Assembly (NCBI RefSeq): GCF_963678975.1
Contig: NC_089285.1
Location: 12,215,725 to 12,279,724 of the forward strand
From: Dysidea avara
Taxonomy: Eukaryota; Porifera; Demospongiae; Dictyoceratida; Dysideidae
DNA: 64,000 bases
Reading direction: 5' to 3'
This document shows, in pieces, positions 12,875 through 24,048 of the stretch; within the stretch, counting starts at the first letter, position 1; each line of letters starts with the position of its first letter. Below the pieces are notes generated by a model that worked only from the letters and a program-made list of their open reading frames with translations, was not told the DNA's origin and ran no database searches. The position numbers and the translations under genes were made by a program.

Positions 12875-12955
12875 ATAGAAATAAAAAGCAATGAAATAAG
12901 GGAGGTCACCTACATCTGCAGCTATACTAGTCGACATTAAATCCCTGAAGTGTCT
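12875..12955 (+). mobile_element. Short MITE-like element (AGGGATCATAGAAATAAAAAGC family)
   Basis: About 80 bp running from AGGGATCATAGAAATAAA to CGACATTAAATCCCT, with short inverted ends AGGGAT/ATCCCT. A duplicate lies at 61078-61158 and a related element at 63929-64000. Halves of the same family occur at 5600, 20885-20930, 23168 and 33020. Confidence 0.55.
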
Positions 12956-13164
12956 CTTCAATCAATCCAGTCTGCCACAATATATTGTGCATCACGATAA
13001 TAGTGATAGAAATATTTCATGATAATTGTGATAATTTTTTTATGCCGATGCATAAAAACAAGTGTCAACTTTGTCAAATCATTGCTACAAAAAAAACTTG
13101 TCCTGTGAAAGCATTACCATATTCAATATATCGTGACTATTGTTATTAACATTTTCATATCGTA

Positions 13165-13640
13165 TTCTTCCATTATTTTCCGGTTATTCTTGCATACTTA
13201 GCAAAAGCCATTTTGAAACAGTGTCAGCAGTGTTATCAAGTTGGCACAAACTTCACGTTTGTGTTATTTTTGCAACTTGAAAAGGAAGGATGCAGCTTTT
13301 TATAGTTGTGCCAGGCAAACAATGGCTTGAAAAGCTGCCAATCTTATAATGAAATAATGGAAATGGACCGCCTGCCCGCATGCAAATATGCCTGAGGTCA
13401 GGACGGGACTCTGAAGGGGAAATTTATTTGGAGTGGCCTAAGCTACCTAGTGGAGTAATCGAGGCAAGCTTGGCTCTAGCATGATGCCTGGTCCAGCAGC
13501 CCTTGGTCTAGTAGAAAATTAATTAGTTCGAGGATTGGTTTGCTATTTTCTTCACCAGCAAAATATTTGGATGGGGAAAATTTGGCGAATTCATGGTCAT
13601 TCGCCAAATTTTAACGACGCCAAAGTTTCCCTCCATACGG
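13165..13640. other. Unassigned intergenic sequence
   Basis: Homology to the right-hand copy ends at about 13165, which is the edge of the segmental duplication. Beyond it I see no gene. A short inverted stretch around AATTTGGCGAATTC near 13580-13610 is the only structure. Confidence 0.5.
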
Positions 13641-14623
13641 TACACTCTGCAGTACACTCTTTTGCCCATGATAGCCCTTTAACAAGTTCCTCTCTGTAAT
13701 CTGATACAACCAGCTCTTGCATTGTCTGGCAACATCTGCATACATGCTATCCCCCACCAAGATTGCACTAACAAGTTGTACAACCAAACAAAATGTTCAG
13801 CAAGGGGGCCACTGTGAGCACTCAGGATTAGCTTCCTTAAGATGAGTTGAAGCCACTGCTCATCTTCTTGACTTGCACTTGGTAATATAACACGTTATCA
13901 ATTCCAAACTGGCTAGCTTGAGAACTATCTTACATGCTTGTTGCTCAGGACCCCTGATCAATATAACCATAGATTATAATCTATGATATAACGTAATACT
14001 TCGGCAACATACTGATGTATCCTCTAGTCTATTACCAATGCTGCTGGGCTAATGACGTAATTGCTAGGTGCAAGCTGACATGTCATCAACTACATTACTA
14101 CTACCACAACAGCAACTTGCACTTCTGACTCACCTAGACTTTCTATGGGAGCAGGCCCACCAAGGTTACAAGACAATGCATGTATCTGCATTTAGAGCTC
14201 TGCTCTGTGAATAATATCTACATTCTTGAGTCCACTACCAAACACTTTTGTCCATCATCGGGCATGTTTTCCAGATATGTTTGGGTTGAACAAAACAGCC
14301 ATGACTGCTTAATGATCAGAGTAGATTGTGATTTGTTGGTTATAAAGGTAATGGCTGATTGCCCACACAATAGCCAAAGTTTGCAGATTAGTTATACCAT
14401 AGTTCCATTCTGCTGGAGACAGTGCTCTACTTGCATAAGACACAAGATGTACACAATCATCTTCTTGTATTTGTGAAGAGTGTTTCTCCCATGCTTGAGC
14501 AACAAGCATCCATACCAGGATGAATCCTTTGTTAAAATTTGGATAATGTAACACTGGAGCTTCAGTCAACTTCTGCTTCAAGAGACTGCATGCTTGTTTG
14601 ACTGAAATGAGCATTTTCGCCAC
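13640..14623 (-). mobile_element. Ty3/Gypsy retrotransposon fragment (RNase H to integrase zinc region)
   Basis: From 14623 downward the minus strand encodes KLTEAPVLHYPNF, then SYASRALSPAEWNYGITN, then the SDH region, the standard RT-RNase H junction of Gypsy elements. Further down, AVMAVLFNP and HARWTKV continue the RNase H. GDSMYADVARQCKSW near 13720 resembles the H2C2 zinc region before integrase. Stops and frameshifts make it a dead fragment. No LTRs were found. Confidence 0.7.
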
Positions 14624-15362
14624 ATGAAAGTTTGTCCTCTTACAGTGCAGTTGTAACTGACTTTGCTTATTTTTGTCTGTTCTTGTATGGTATTGTTGTG
14701 TGCCTTTATGATTGTTGTCCTTGTACCTGTATGTATGTCTCGTCCATTTGCCTTTGTGTTTTGATCTACTAGGATTGTTACTGTGTGTATGAAATGAGAA
14801 TTTAAATACATTATGTAGAAAATGCCCAAGACATTGAAAGAAGTTGATGAATTAGCTGAGAGGGTGAAAACAAAAAGAAAGCAAAGAGAAGAATCTGTAT
14901 AATTAGCATCTATAATAACTTTAACACACTGTGTTGTTGTCATTTGTGTAACCACTAACCACTGTATAGTTACGCATGTATTTGGAAATGTCATTGATAT
15001 ACCAGCATAGTTATACTAATACCAGCATGCATCAGCATTAATTTCCTTATGATTGGAAGAAATCACAGGGATAATATAACTAAAATGGCCATCATTAAGT
15101 TTGTAGAAAAGCAGTCACATCTGAGGTTATGCTATTAAGTCTTAAATTTCAAATAAGGTAATTTTTTTTCCTGGGCAAGATGCTATGCACTTGCATGGTT
15201 TTGTTCTCCTAGCCATATACCAGCACCAGCATAATATAATATCCTTTGGTTCTAGATGGACTAGATCATTGGATCACGTGCTTGATACCGTCAAAAGGGA
15301 AAGTCCCGTGTTTATGGGCTCTTTGTTTATCGATCGTGTCATTGTATCAGGCTCAATGTTAC

Positions 15363-18300
15363 ATGGCTGCTAATGCTGTGAGAGAAGATAACGAGATCGC
15401 CAACATCGTTCTCAGGGACATGCACAAAGAGTTGGTGTTGCAGATCAACGTGGACGAGATCACAATTCATTTGGTGTCTGCTGGAATGATCACTAACTCA
15501 CAGCGCGAAACCCTACAGAATGACAGGTGTACGGAATCGAGCAGAAATGTGTTTTTACTGAGTAATGTACTGGGAGGGAAAGGCTATTGGGGACTAAAAA
15601 CACTGCTAGCTGCTCTAAGGGGTGATACTCTATATCAGCCACACATAGAACTTGCTAATAGGATTGAAAATAAGTATTGTGAGCGGTCGCAGCGTCCACT
15701 AAGTTTTGTGCAGCCAGCATCTCAATCCCATGTTAATCAGCAAACTCCTGACCCCAGGACTGGTGAATCACCAAGTACCATGTCGTCAACGATCTCTCAA
15801 CAAGGGTACTACCTTCGATTTACTAACCCTGGAGATTATCATGTGAAACTGAACTTATCTGAAAGTAGTGGATCATTACAAAGTCAGCCTTTAGTGTGGC
15901 GCAGGAATCATAAGGTTAGTATGTACTTACAATAACTTTTTGTGGGTGGGTGTGCATGCGTGCATGCGTGTTGATACCAGGCTGCACCAAATTCCCAATT
16001 GTCCTTGGCGGTTGGTAATGGGTTATTGTTGAACTTCACACTCCATTGATGACCTGGATAGTCCTCCCATGGGTTACTATTCCTGCTGCATTTCACTTCC
16101 GTAATGATGCAGAATCAAGTAATTTGAAATGACATTGAAAAAACATATACAGTCCAACTGTACAACTATCGCCTTTTAAAAACTGATTTGAAGTTCCAGG
16201 CTTACAATGTTGTCTTATAAGGAGTACAGTTTGACACTGCTTGAAAAATGAAGTCTCATATGCGTTTACTCTTATTAATCAACCATGTGTTGAGTGATTT
16301 GTGGAACAGCATGGTAGCAAATCATCTGCTTTGGCTCCTACTAGGAAGCCTTTTTTATCTATGTCAAAAGAAGAAGATGAGTAAGTAAATTGATAGTAAC
16401 ATTATGGTAAGCTAAGCCAAAAGAAACCTGTACTTTCATAAATTTAGTGCGTATACTAATCTGTAGGTGTATTGATATGAATACTCTATTAGAGTATCTC
16501 GATCTTTAAAAAAGCTTTCTTCCATGTAACCTCTCTAGATGTCCCTGAGAAACTATTTAAGTTTTTAGAATGTTGTGTTCTCAGTGTGTTGTTTCTCACT
16601 ACTTCTGTACCGCCAACATCGGTTCCTGCTGTGAAATTAAATTTAAAAGGAGTTTCCTGAAGCACTTCTTAGAAACTCCCTCTATATATCTGTAACAAGT
16701 GCATACTCAGCTACACATATCAGTTAACATTAGTAAATGTAATTGCTAATGATGCCGTGTAGTGAATTATTTGGTGCTCAATTATATTTCAGGACACAGA
16801 AAGTCATGATAATGGCGAAAATTACTCCTCTTGTCATTCTTCACTTTCATCACTATCAGTGAGTGTATGCAGTGTACTGTTGATTGAATGGGAGAAGTTC
16901 TTCACAAGTGAAGTAAAAGATCATCTTTAATGATGAGAGGTTGTAGTTTGCACACTTTGAATAAGCACACTGCATATTTGACATAACCCTTGTTTCATGG
17001 TCACCGTGCTGTGTGTGTACAACTTTTGTTGGGCTTGCAACTTGTTTCTGGTTCAGGAGGATTCCTAGAACTCTGCCATCATGGCTCACTGTACTGTGGC
17101 AGCTACCAAGTGACCAGGTGTGTGTAAATATTTTTATTTCTCCTAGTCACCACCACCACCACCACCAACAACAACAGCAATAAGATCATCACCAATATTG
17201 GCAACACCGAAAAGAGTAATTGCTTCCACTGATAGTGACTTAAAAGCTGTGTTACAAAAGGTAACCATATGCTGACACATGTTGAATATGTACTGGTATT
17301 TAAAAACATATAGCTACCTTTCGAACAATAAAAAAATTATAAAGTAACACCAGGTTTGCTTTCTGGAGACAGACTTCTGTAGGCATATCAAAGTGCACCA
17401 TCACTCTAGAGGCCTTGGAACAGACTATGTTATTGGCTTAGAACGGCTTGCAATGTTACACTAATGTACTGTGAAATAATTTGTGCCATTGCAGTCCATC
17501 TAGGCATGTGTAATTTGACCTGGAGCTTGCTATTTATAATTATTACACTCATCCGTTTTGAACCCTGACTGTTATCCACTCAACCATCCCCATCCTCCAA
17601 CCCTTTTTGAGGACCCCTCTTCCAGCAACATTTGTGAAAAAAAAACCTGATGGGAAATTGTAGAAGATGTCTCTTATACTCTAGATGCTTTAAATGCTTA
17701 TATGTGTCCATCTTACTCATAACTATCAAGGTTCAAGGCTGGTGAGTTATTACAATTTAAAGTATATGAAATGCTGTTTACCCACCATTGTACATATTGT
17801 GCTCAACAGGTAAGATTTCAAAATAACAGGTCACATAATATTATATGGTTTGTCATGCATGCTCAACGCCAGCAACGTCTTTTGACCTTTTTGGATTTGT
17901 GATTATAGAGCGTGTATTGTTAGATTCATTGCAAGAACGCCAGGTAACTATGGATTTATTACTTAGCCTTTTAATACATAATGAGAAACGTATGCAGCTA
18001 CATGTACGGGTATTTCTTTTGTATATTTTTAGTACAAAAGACTGCAAGATTCAAGACATTTGAAGATCATTCTGGTGGGGGATTCGTCTGTTGGAAAAAC
18101 ATCTATTATCCAGCAGTATGTGCATGGGGACTGTGGGACCCCACTAGCAACAGTATCCTTTGAGAAGTGCAAGATATGTGTTTTTTTTTGTCTTATAAAC
18201 TGAATTAGTTGGGAACCGGCTATGTATGCCAGTATGTACATCATACAGTGATGGATACCAATGTGAAAATGCATCTGTGGGACACTATGGGACAAGAGCG

Positions 18301-21300
18301 ATCTAGATCCATTACCAGAGTGAGTATTTAAAGTCATAGTTGTCAGCTACTACAATATCAAAAACAGGACCTGGGCATCTTCCTTGTACCACACAAAAAT
18401 TCACTTGTTACAGTTTTATAACCCAACATTTACCTGAAGTTTTGATTAATTTGTCTTGAGTGCTAAGATAGAGATACTTATTAATTACACAAGTATACCA
18501 ATAAGCATTGTGCATATTATTATGTATCATGTACCACGGTAGTGGTACATAATAGGGATCAGGCAGAAATTTTTCAAAACACTCTAATAGAACGCACGCC
18601 AAAAGCAGCCTTCCGGGCTTTAAATTTTATTTCTAAAACATTCTAGACCTTTCTTTTGTGTTTACAACACTAGCCAACAAGTATTAAAAGTAAGGGAAAT
18701 GGTTTTAGGTGTTTTTTAAAATTTTGAAAATGGTTAGATTCTCCATCTTCTTTCTTTCTTCTTTCTTCTTTCTTTCTTGTTTCGCGCGCCTACAGCTCGT
18801 AGGAAGTAGATATCAGCCCTAAAAACGTATGGCGTATTTAAAAAACATTCGTACCCAGGTCTGTGTGGTATTAAAATCTTCCCTCTCTAATGCGATTGCG
18901 AGATATAGAGCAAGAATCACTCTTCGAGATGCCATTCGATCGAGAAGCCATACAGATGATAATATAGAATTGTTTAAAATTCCATTGCTTTAGCTCACAG
19001 GACTAAAATGCATCAAGTTGTATCACACTAAACATTAAACATAACTATTGTTCACTGAAACTCGGGTTTTAGACTTCCTTCATTACGAGACAGTGAAGGG
19101 GGTGTGGCCCGCACCTCGTCACTTAAACTATTACTGTACGCCTTTCGTGTATACTTTCTATTATATTCTTCAGCTGTTTACCAGCTAAGAGTCGACATAA
19201 CAAGGCTTGTAAGCTATTGGAACACACTGGTAAATTTCGAATTGAAAATGGGTGTGTCCCTTCCGTACGCGATTGAAAAATAAAAAGCGGGATACTCCGT
19301 ATACTCAGCACTTTAATTGGAGTCGACCACGTTTTGTCAAGCGTGTGTTTTATTCGTGTTGACATTTCGCACCGCTTCGTTGCAGTAAACGGTCACACTA
19401 GTGGATTTATCTACTCGTCAAAGTATTGTTTACTGTATTGTTAACTGTATTGTTAACTAATTGTTTATTAAACTTATTTATGTAATTGTTTATTGCCAGT
19501 TGATATTACAATGGGTTTCTTTATTAAACAATCATGTACTGTTGAACGTATATTTAAGAAGTAGTCCATGTGCATGGACATGAAAAAAATCATGAAACTA
19601 GTGGGGCAAAAAAATTATTAATTTTCAACAAGTAGAATAGGGATCAAAGATTTGATTTTGAAAAAAACTGCGTAAACAAGAAGTAATAGGGATGATAATC
19701 CACAAAATTCTATGCATCATCAGTTCAAAGCAAGTTATTTGAATAGTGTACACTCAATTTGCGATTCCTATTTCAACTTGTGGTTAAATTTTGTTAAAAT
19801 GTTGAAATAGGAATCGCAAATTGAGTGTACACTATTCAAATAACTTGCTTTGAACTGATGATGCATAGAATTTTGTGGATTATCATCCCTATTACTTCTT
19901 GTTTACGCAGTTTTTTTCAAAATCAAATCTTTGATCCCTATTCTACTTGTTGAAAATTAATAATTTTTTGCCCCACTAGTATATATATATATATATATAT
20001 ATAGGCATAGCAACCCCCTTGCAATTTTCTGGTTGTAAATTGCAAAAGATTGAGATACTCTAATAGAGCAGTCAATTACTCTAATAAAGCAGTCACAGTC
20101 TTCTGAGTAGTGTAGCAAACTATTTGAAGTTGTAAATAACGATTTTTATGTGTTTTATCAGTGATACAATGTATACCTATTTGGTGGAAGGCAGCCATTT
20201 TTAGCAGGTATTGACCTTTTTTTTTGTTCTTCAACATTGTTCCCTTCCAAACCGAGAGCCTAGAGTCCCCTTATCTAATAATATCTTGCTACACCTATGT
20301 ATGCCTCACAATACCTTCATGGAACCTTGGCAGTATTACGTAGGTATAATCAACCCAAAGGTGCTTACAGTGTAACAAAAATGCTTCCAGTTGATTGCTA
20401 CAATCTTTATAGCTTTAAAAAAAAAAATTTAACAGACGTTTACTGACTGATTAACTAATTGATGCCTTCAGACAAGCGTGATTCAATAACAACTAATGTT
20501 ACAAGCTTGATTCTTTCACTGTTAGATGTTACTCAACCCGACAGATGTCTTTTGGCATACTGCAGTATGTACAATGCGTGCATCATCTACTTACTTTTGT
20601 GAGTTTATGTCCTGGCTGTCACTATTCAGCAGACTGGACTACTAGTTAAACACTGACATATTTTTTTGATTTTGCACATTCTGTGGTTGGATTTGCTGAG
20701 TTTCGCTAGTTAAGAGCCTAGAAAGCCTGCTACTAAACTCTGAATACAAGCAGTGAAATATGCAAAACCATCTTTAATAATTTTGCTACTGTTTGTTGTG
20801 CTGCTATACAGCACTTCACTCCTTATTCTGCTGTATAGTAATGCTGCAGGGAATGTGACAGTGATAGTTAACCAGCAATCAGTTTGTCAGGGTGGCCTCC
20901 TACACCTGCAGATATACTAGCGGACATTTGATCCCTACCTCAGTCATGGCTATAGTAGTGCTCAGTGATATCGGTAATACCGTTTATCGTGATAAATTAA
21001 CATAACCGGTTATCATACCGTGGCAGTCTTGATAACCGGTATATCAAAATACTGGTATAGGATTGTTTTAACCCAGCTAGCCTTTGGTGTTTAAGTACTC
21101 AATTTGTTGATGTTTAGCAAGCCACACCCTAAACAAACACTGAGGTTGCCACATTACAAGCACTTGCCTACTTGTGCTGAACTACATTCTTTGGTTTTTG
21201 GGAGGCATACCTATTCATAATATATAGGCCCAAGAAATGACACAATAGTCGCTATAACAAGCTAACTATATACCAATATACCACGATAATTTCCTGTTAC

Positions 21301-23881
21301 TAATACCATGCATGTATTCAAATGTTAATACCGCCGAGCATTAGGCTGTAGCAAAGAATATATCTGCAGGTGTAAGTGACCTCCCCTGTTTATTTCTGTT
21401 ATCCTTAAAATTCCTTGGTAGTACAATTTGAAGAAAGGAAGAAAGATGTTGCTTCACAATAATACGAACAACTGTGTTCATTTGTATATACAGTGCTGCA
21501 TTGTGTGTAATAGCAGTAGAAACCAAGAATGTCGAACGATGTATTAGCCCGTGATTAATGATTGCGTAAAGTAACATGGATATTTCAGTAATTGTTTGTT
21601 TACGTGAAATGGTAATTTGAAATGCGTATGTGGCAATGGGTCTTTGTTCACCAGTTTTCCATGTTATTCAACCAAGTATTCAACAGTTATTGTACAAAGA
21701 AAGTGTAGTAAGGACCCAAGATAACTCCAGCTTGCTAAAACAACGGTTGGCCAAACGAGCGTGTTGCCACGCCTTCAGGGATCTGCTTGGCATTGCCAGA
21801 ACTTTAACATTAGCTAATTCCCTTTAACGCTATCATGTTTTCGCATGGTTTAGTGGCTGAATTGGGCTAAACACAGCAACCCTTAATGGCAATGAAAACG
21901 AACAATTACTGAAATATCCGTGTTACCTTACGCAATGATTAATCACGGGGTAATACACCGTTTGATACTCTTGGTTTCTATTATATACTCTTGGTAGTAG
22001 TAATAATCTAGAGTGTGGTGTTATATTATAATGTTTGTGTTTACTGAAGAACTTTTACCAGAAAAGTGATGCTGCAGTAATAGTGTTTGACTTAGTATCA
22101 GAAAGCACATTCAATTCAGTACATTGGTGGCTCAAGGAGCTTCATGACCACTTACCTTCAGAGAGGAGAAATATCCCAATCCTTCTAGCAGGAAATAAGG
22201 TTTGGAAATGATTGAGTATGTTGTCTTTGTGGATACAAATGCCGGTGAAATGTCTTCATATATAAAACTGAAATGAACTTTTCACAATAAAATTCTTGTT
22301 ATCATCTCCTTGATTAATGTATAAACCTACTTTACATACAATAGTCAATGCATCCTGTACATTAACAGTCACCTCACTTAATTACGTACTGTATGTACTT
22401 AATTACTATGATTAATTACTAAACTTGGAATCAGTAGAACTTGACCATCTCTGTGAAATTCAGCTTTATAGCCTATCCAAAGTTCCGAATCAATATAACT
22501 ATTAATATTATTCACAAGTGAAATTATGGGTTGTCAAGATCGACTTTTTGGTGTGCAATATTTTTAGCCCCACAGACCACTTAGTTTCTGATTTGTCACT
22601 ATATACAAATATTTTGAATACCTGTCTCATGAAAATAATTATTGGTCTGTCTCAAGTATATATGTAACTTTGTATTGTGGTGATATTTTTAGGATGGCTG
22701 GCTGTGATATTGTGTGAGCATTGTTAACAGGAAGAGATAAAAATAGTGTGAGGCGAAGCTGAGTACTGACAACCAATGTAATTATTACTATAAGCAACAT
22801 AATTTCAAATAAAAACCATTGCAAAAGAACAATCAAACTTAGCAAAGCATTGCTATGGCTGTATACGGGTCGAACATACCTGAAAGTGAAGTGAGGTAGT
22901 CCTTCACTTCCCAGTAGTTGATGGTCAGGGCACTCGTTTAATTGGAATTTCTTTCTGTAGTGATTGGATTGATTGCTGAAGCGCACAGGCACTTCGTGTA
23001 CTATGAAACGGCAACAACTGATTTCCAGTAGTTGATAGTCAAGGCAGTCTGACGGCACCATTCTTTCCTATGCTGTGGCATACATGGTTCACCAGTCATT
23101 GTTACAAAAATAGTAAACAAACAAGTATAAGGAAAAATGGAAATTTTATATTAGAGAAGGGAACTAGGGATCATAGAAATAAAAAGCAAGAAAACAATGA
23201 CTGAAGTTGTCCACTATAGATGCATGTGTAGATGACCAAATTACTTTTCCCTTATACTTGTCTTAATTAGGGTGATATGGATCACTTGAAAGGTTAATCA
23301 ATCCATGAATTTTTTTATTTAAAAATTTAAGACAGACCAATTGAACTATTCAAACTATTTGTGGTCATAAATCAGAAACTACATGGTGACAGGGTCAAAA
23401 AATTGTATGGGTGATGAGCACCACAGTTACTACAAACACTAAAGTCCAAGAGGTGACCCTAACTTTCTTGTTGAGTTGACATGGAATGACTCTTCTATAA
23501 TTATTATTATTATTAACAATTTACAGTGACCAGCACTGAATTATATGCTTAGTACATATGTTTTTATTCATCATTGTAGAGTGACTTAGTACCTTCTGAA
23601 AATGCAAGTATTAAGGTGAAGGCAAGACAAAGAGCTTTTGATTTTGGAATGAAAGACTTCATAGTGGTGTCTGCAGTGAGTGGAGCTGGTATGGATGAGC
23701 TGTTTGGAAGAGTAGTGACTTTGGTAAGACCGTCTCAGACTAAAACACGTCAGTCCTTTAAAGTTTTAAATTTTTGTAACTGCTATAGGCTTTAGACCAT
23801 ATTATTAAAGAACAGGAAGATGGTGTTATACATGTAGAAAAAGACACCAATCAACAATCTGGCTGCCGATATCGATGCTAG
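15363..23881 (+). CDS. CARD - Rab-type small GTPase fusion protein
   Basis: Nine exons join in phase: 15363-15914, 16793-16858, 17147-17260, 17911-17943, 18033-18152, 18209-18319, 22050-22199, 23580-23723, 23789-23881, giving about 460 aa. Residues 1 to about 105 form a CARD death-fold (helical, with VSAGMITNSQRETLQ and LLAALRG). A Ser/Pro-rich linker with six prolines follows, then a short LLDSLQERQ helix. The GTPase has P-loop GDSSVGKTS, switch II WDTMGQERSRS, VIVFDL, G4 NKSD (split by an intron) and G5-like VSAVSG. The tail ends GCRYRC. These are Rab-family features. The fusion rests on consistent exon phases on one strand; no transcript was seen. A possible extra exon (16310-16380) does not fit the phase. 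The 3.7-kb intron 18320-22049 is filled with repeats. Confidence 0.75.
16485..16700 (+). repeat. Dispersed repeat (TCTATTAGAGTATCTCGATC family)
   Basis: It starts with the ATTAGAGTATCTCGATCTTT motif and ends with GTTTCCTGAAGC and AAACTCCCTCT. A related copy lies at 44390-44660. It falls in an intron of the CARD-Rab gene and has no coding capacity. Confidence 0.5.
19597..19980. mobile_element. 384-bp near-perfect palindrome (foldback element)
   Basis: Two arms of about 180 bp (19597-19777 and 19801-19980) are reverse complements with only an A-run length difference, around a 23-nt loop. Both ends read ACTAGTGGGGCA or its complement, and AGGGATCAAAG/CTTTGATCCCT lies inside. It is followed at once by (AT)12. 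It sits in the large CARD-Rab intron. Confidence 0.9.
19981..20004. repeat. (AT)n microsatellite
   Basis: About 12 AT units abutting the long palindrome. Confidence 0.9.
20275..20660 (+). repeat. Dispersed repeat shared with 49400-49620 and 63340-63700
   Basis: Shared blocks include CAAGCTTGATT(T)CTTCACT followed by GCATACTGCAGTATGTACAATGC-like sequence. They also occur near 49490-49570 and, partly inverted, near 63460-63620. No long reading frame. I could not place its ends exactly. Confidence 0.4.
21500..21990. repeat. Inverted-repeat element in the CARD-Rab intron
   Basis: The left arm (about 21500-21605: AGAAACCAAGAAT, GATTAATGATTGCGTAA, ATATTTCAGTAATTGTT) is matched in reverse by 21895-21985 (AACAATTACTGAAATAT, TTACGCAATGATTAATC, TCTTGGTTTCT). 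About 290 bp lies between, with no convincing gene. The arms have diverged, so the element is older than the 19.6-kb palindrome. Confidence 0.65.
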
Positions 23882-24048
23882 AAATTTAGATTTTGTTGTA
23901 ACGTTATCTATACAATAACCATCCCAAATGGTATATACCACTAAATGTTGACATTTTCAAGCAAAATAAAAATGTGTTATTGTGCTTTTCTGTGTAAAAG
24001 TGTGCACAAAAGCAACATATTGTTCAGAACACACATAATAAAAATCAA

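Noticed and set aside
14180-14476. Plus-strand 98-codon frame
   Set aside because: Antisense to the Gypsy RNase H frame, which has clear family motifs.
16310-16380. Possible extra exon of the CARD-Rab gene (HGSKSSALAPTRKPF)
   Set aside because: Good splice-like ends, but its length (71 bp) puts the following exons out of frame; exon 1 joins 16793 in phase without it.
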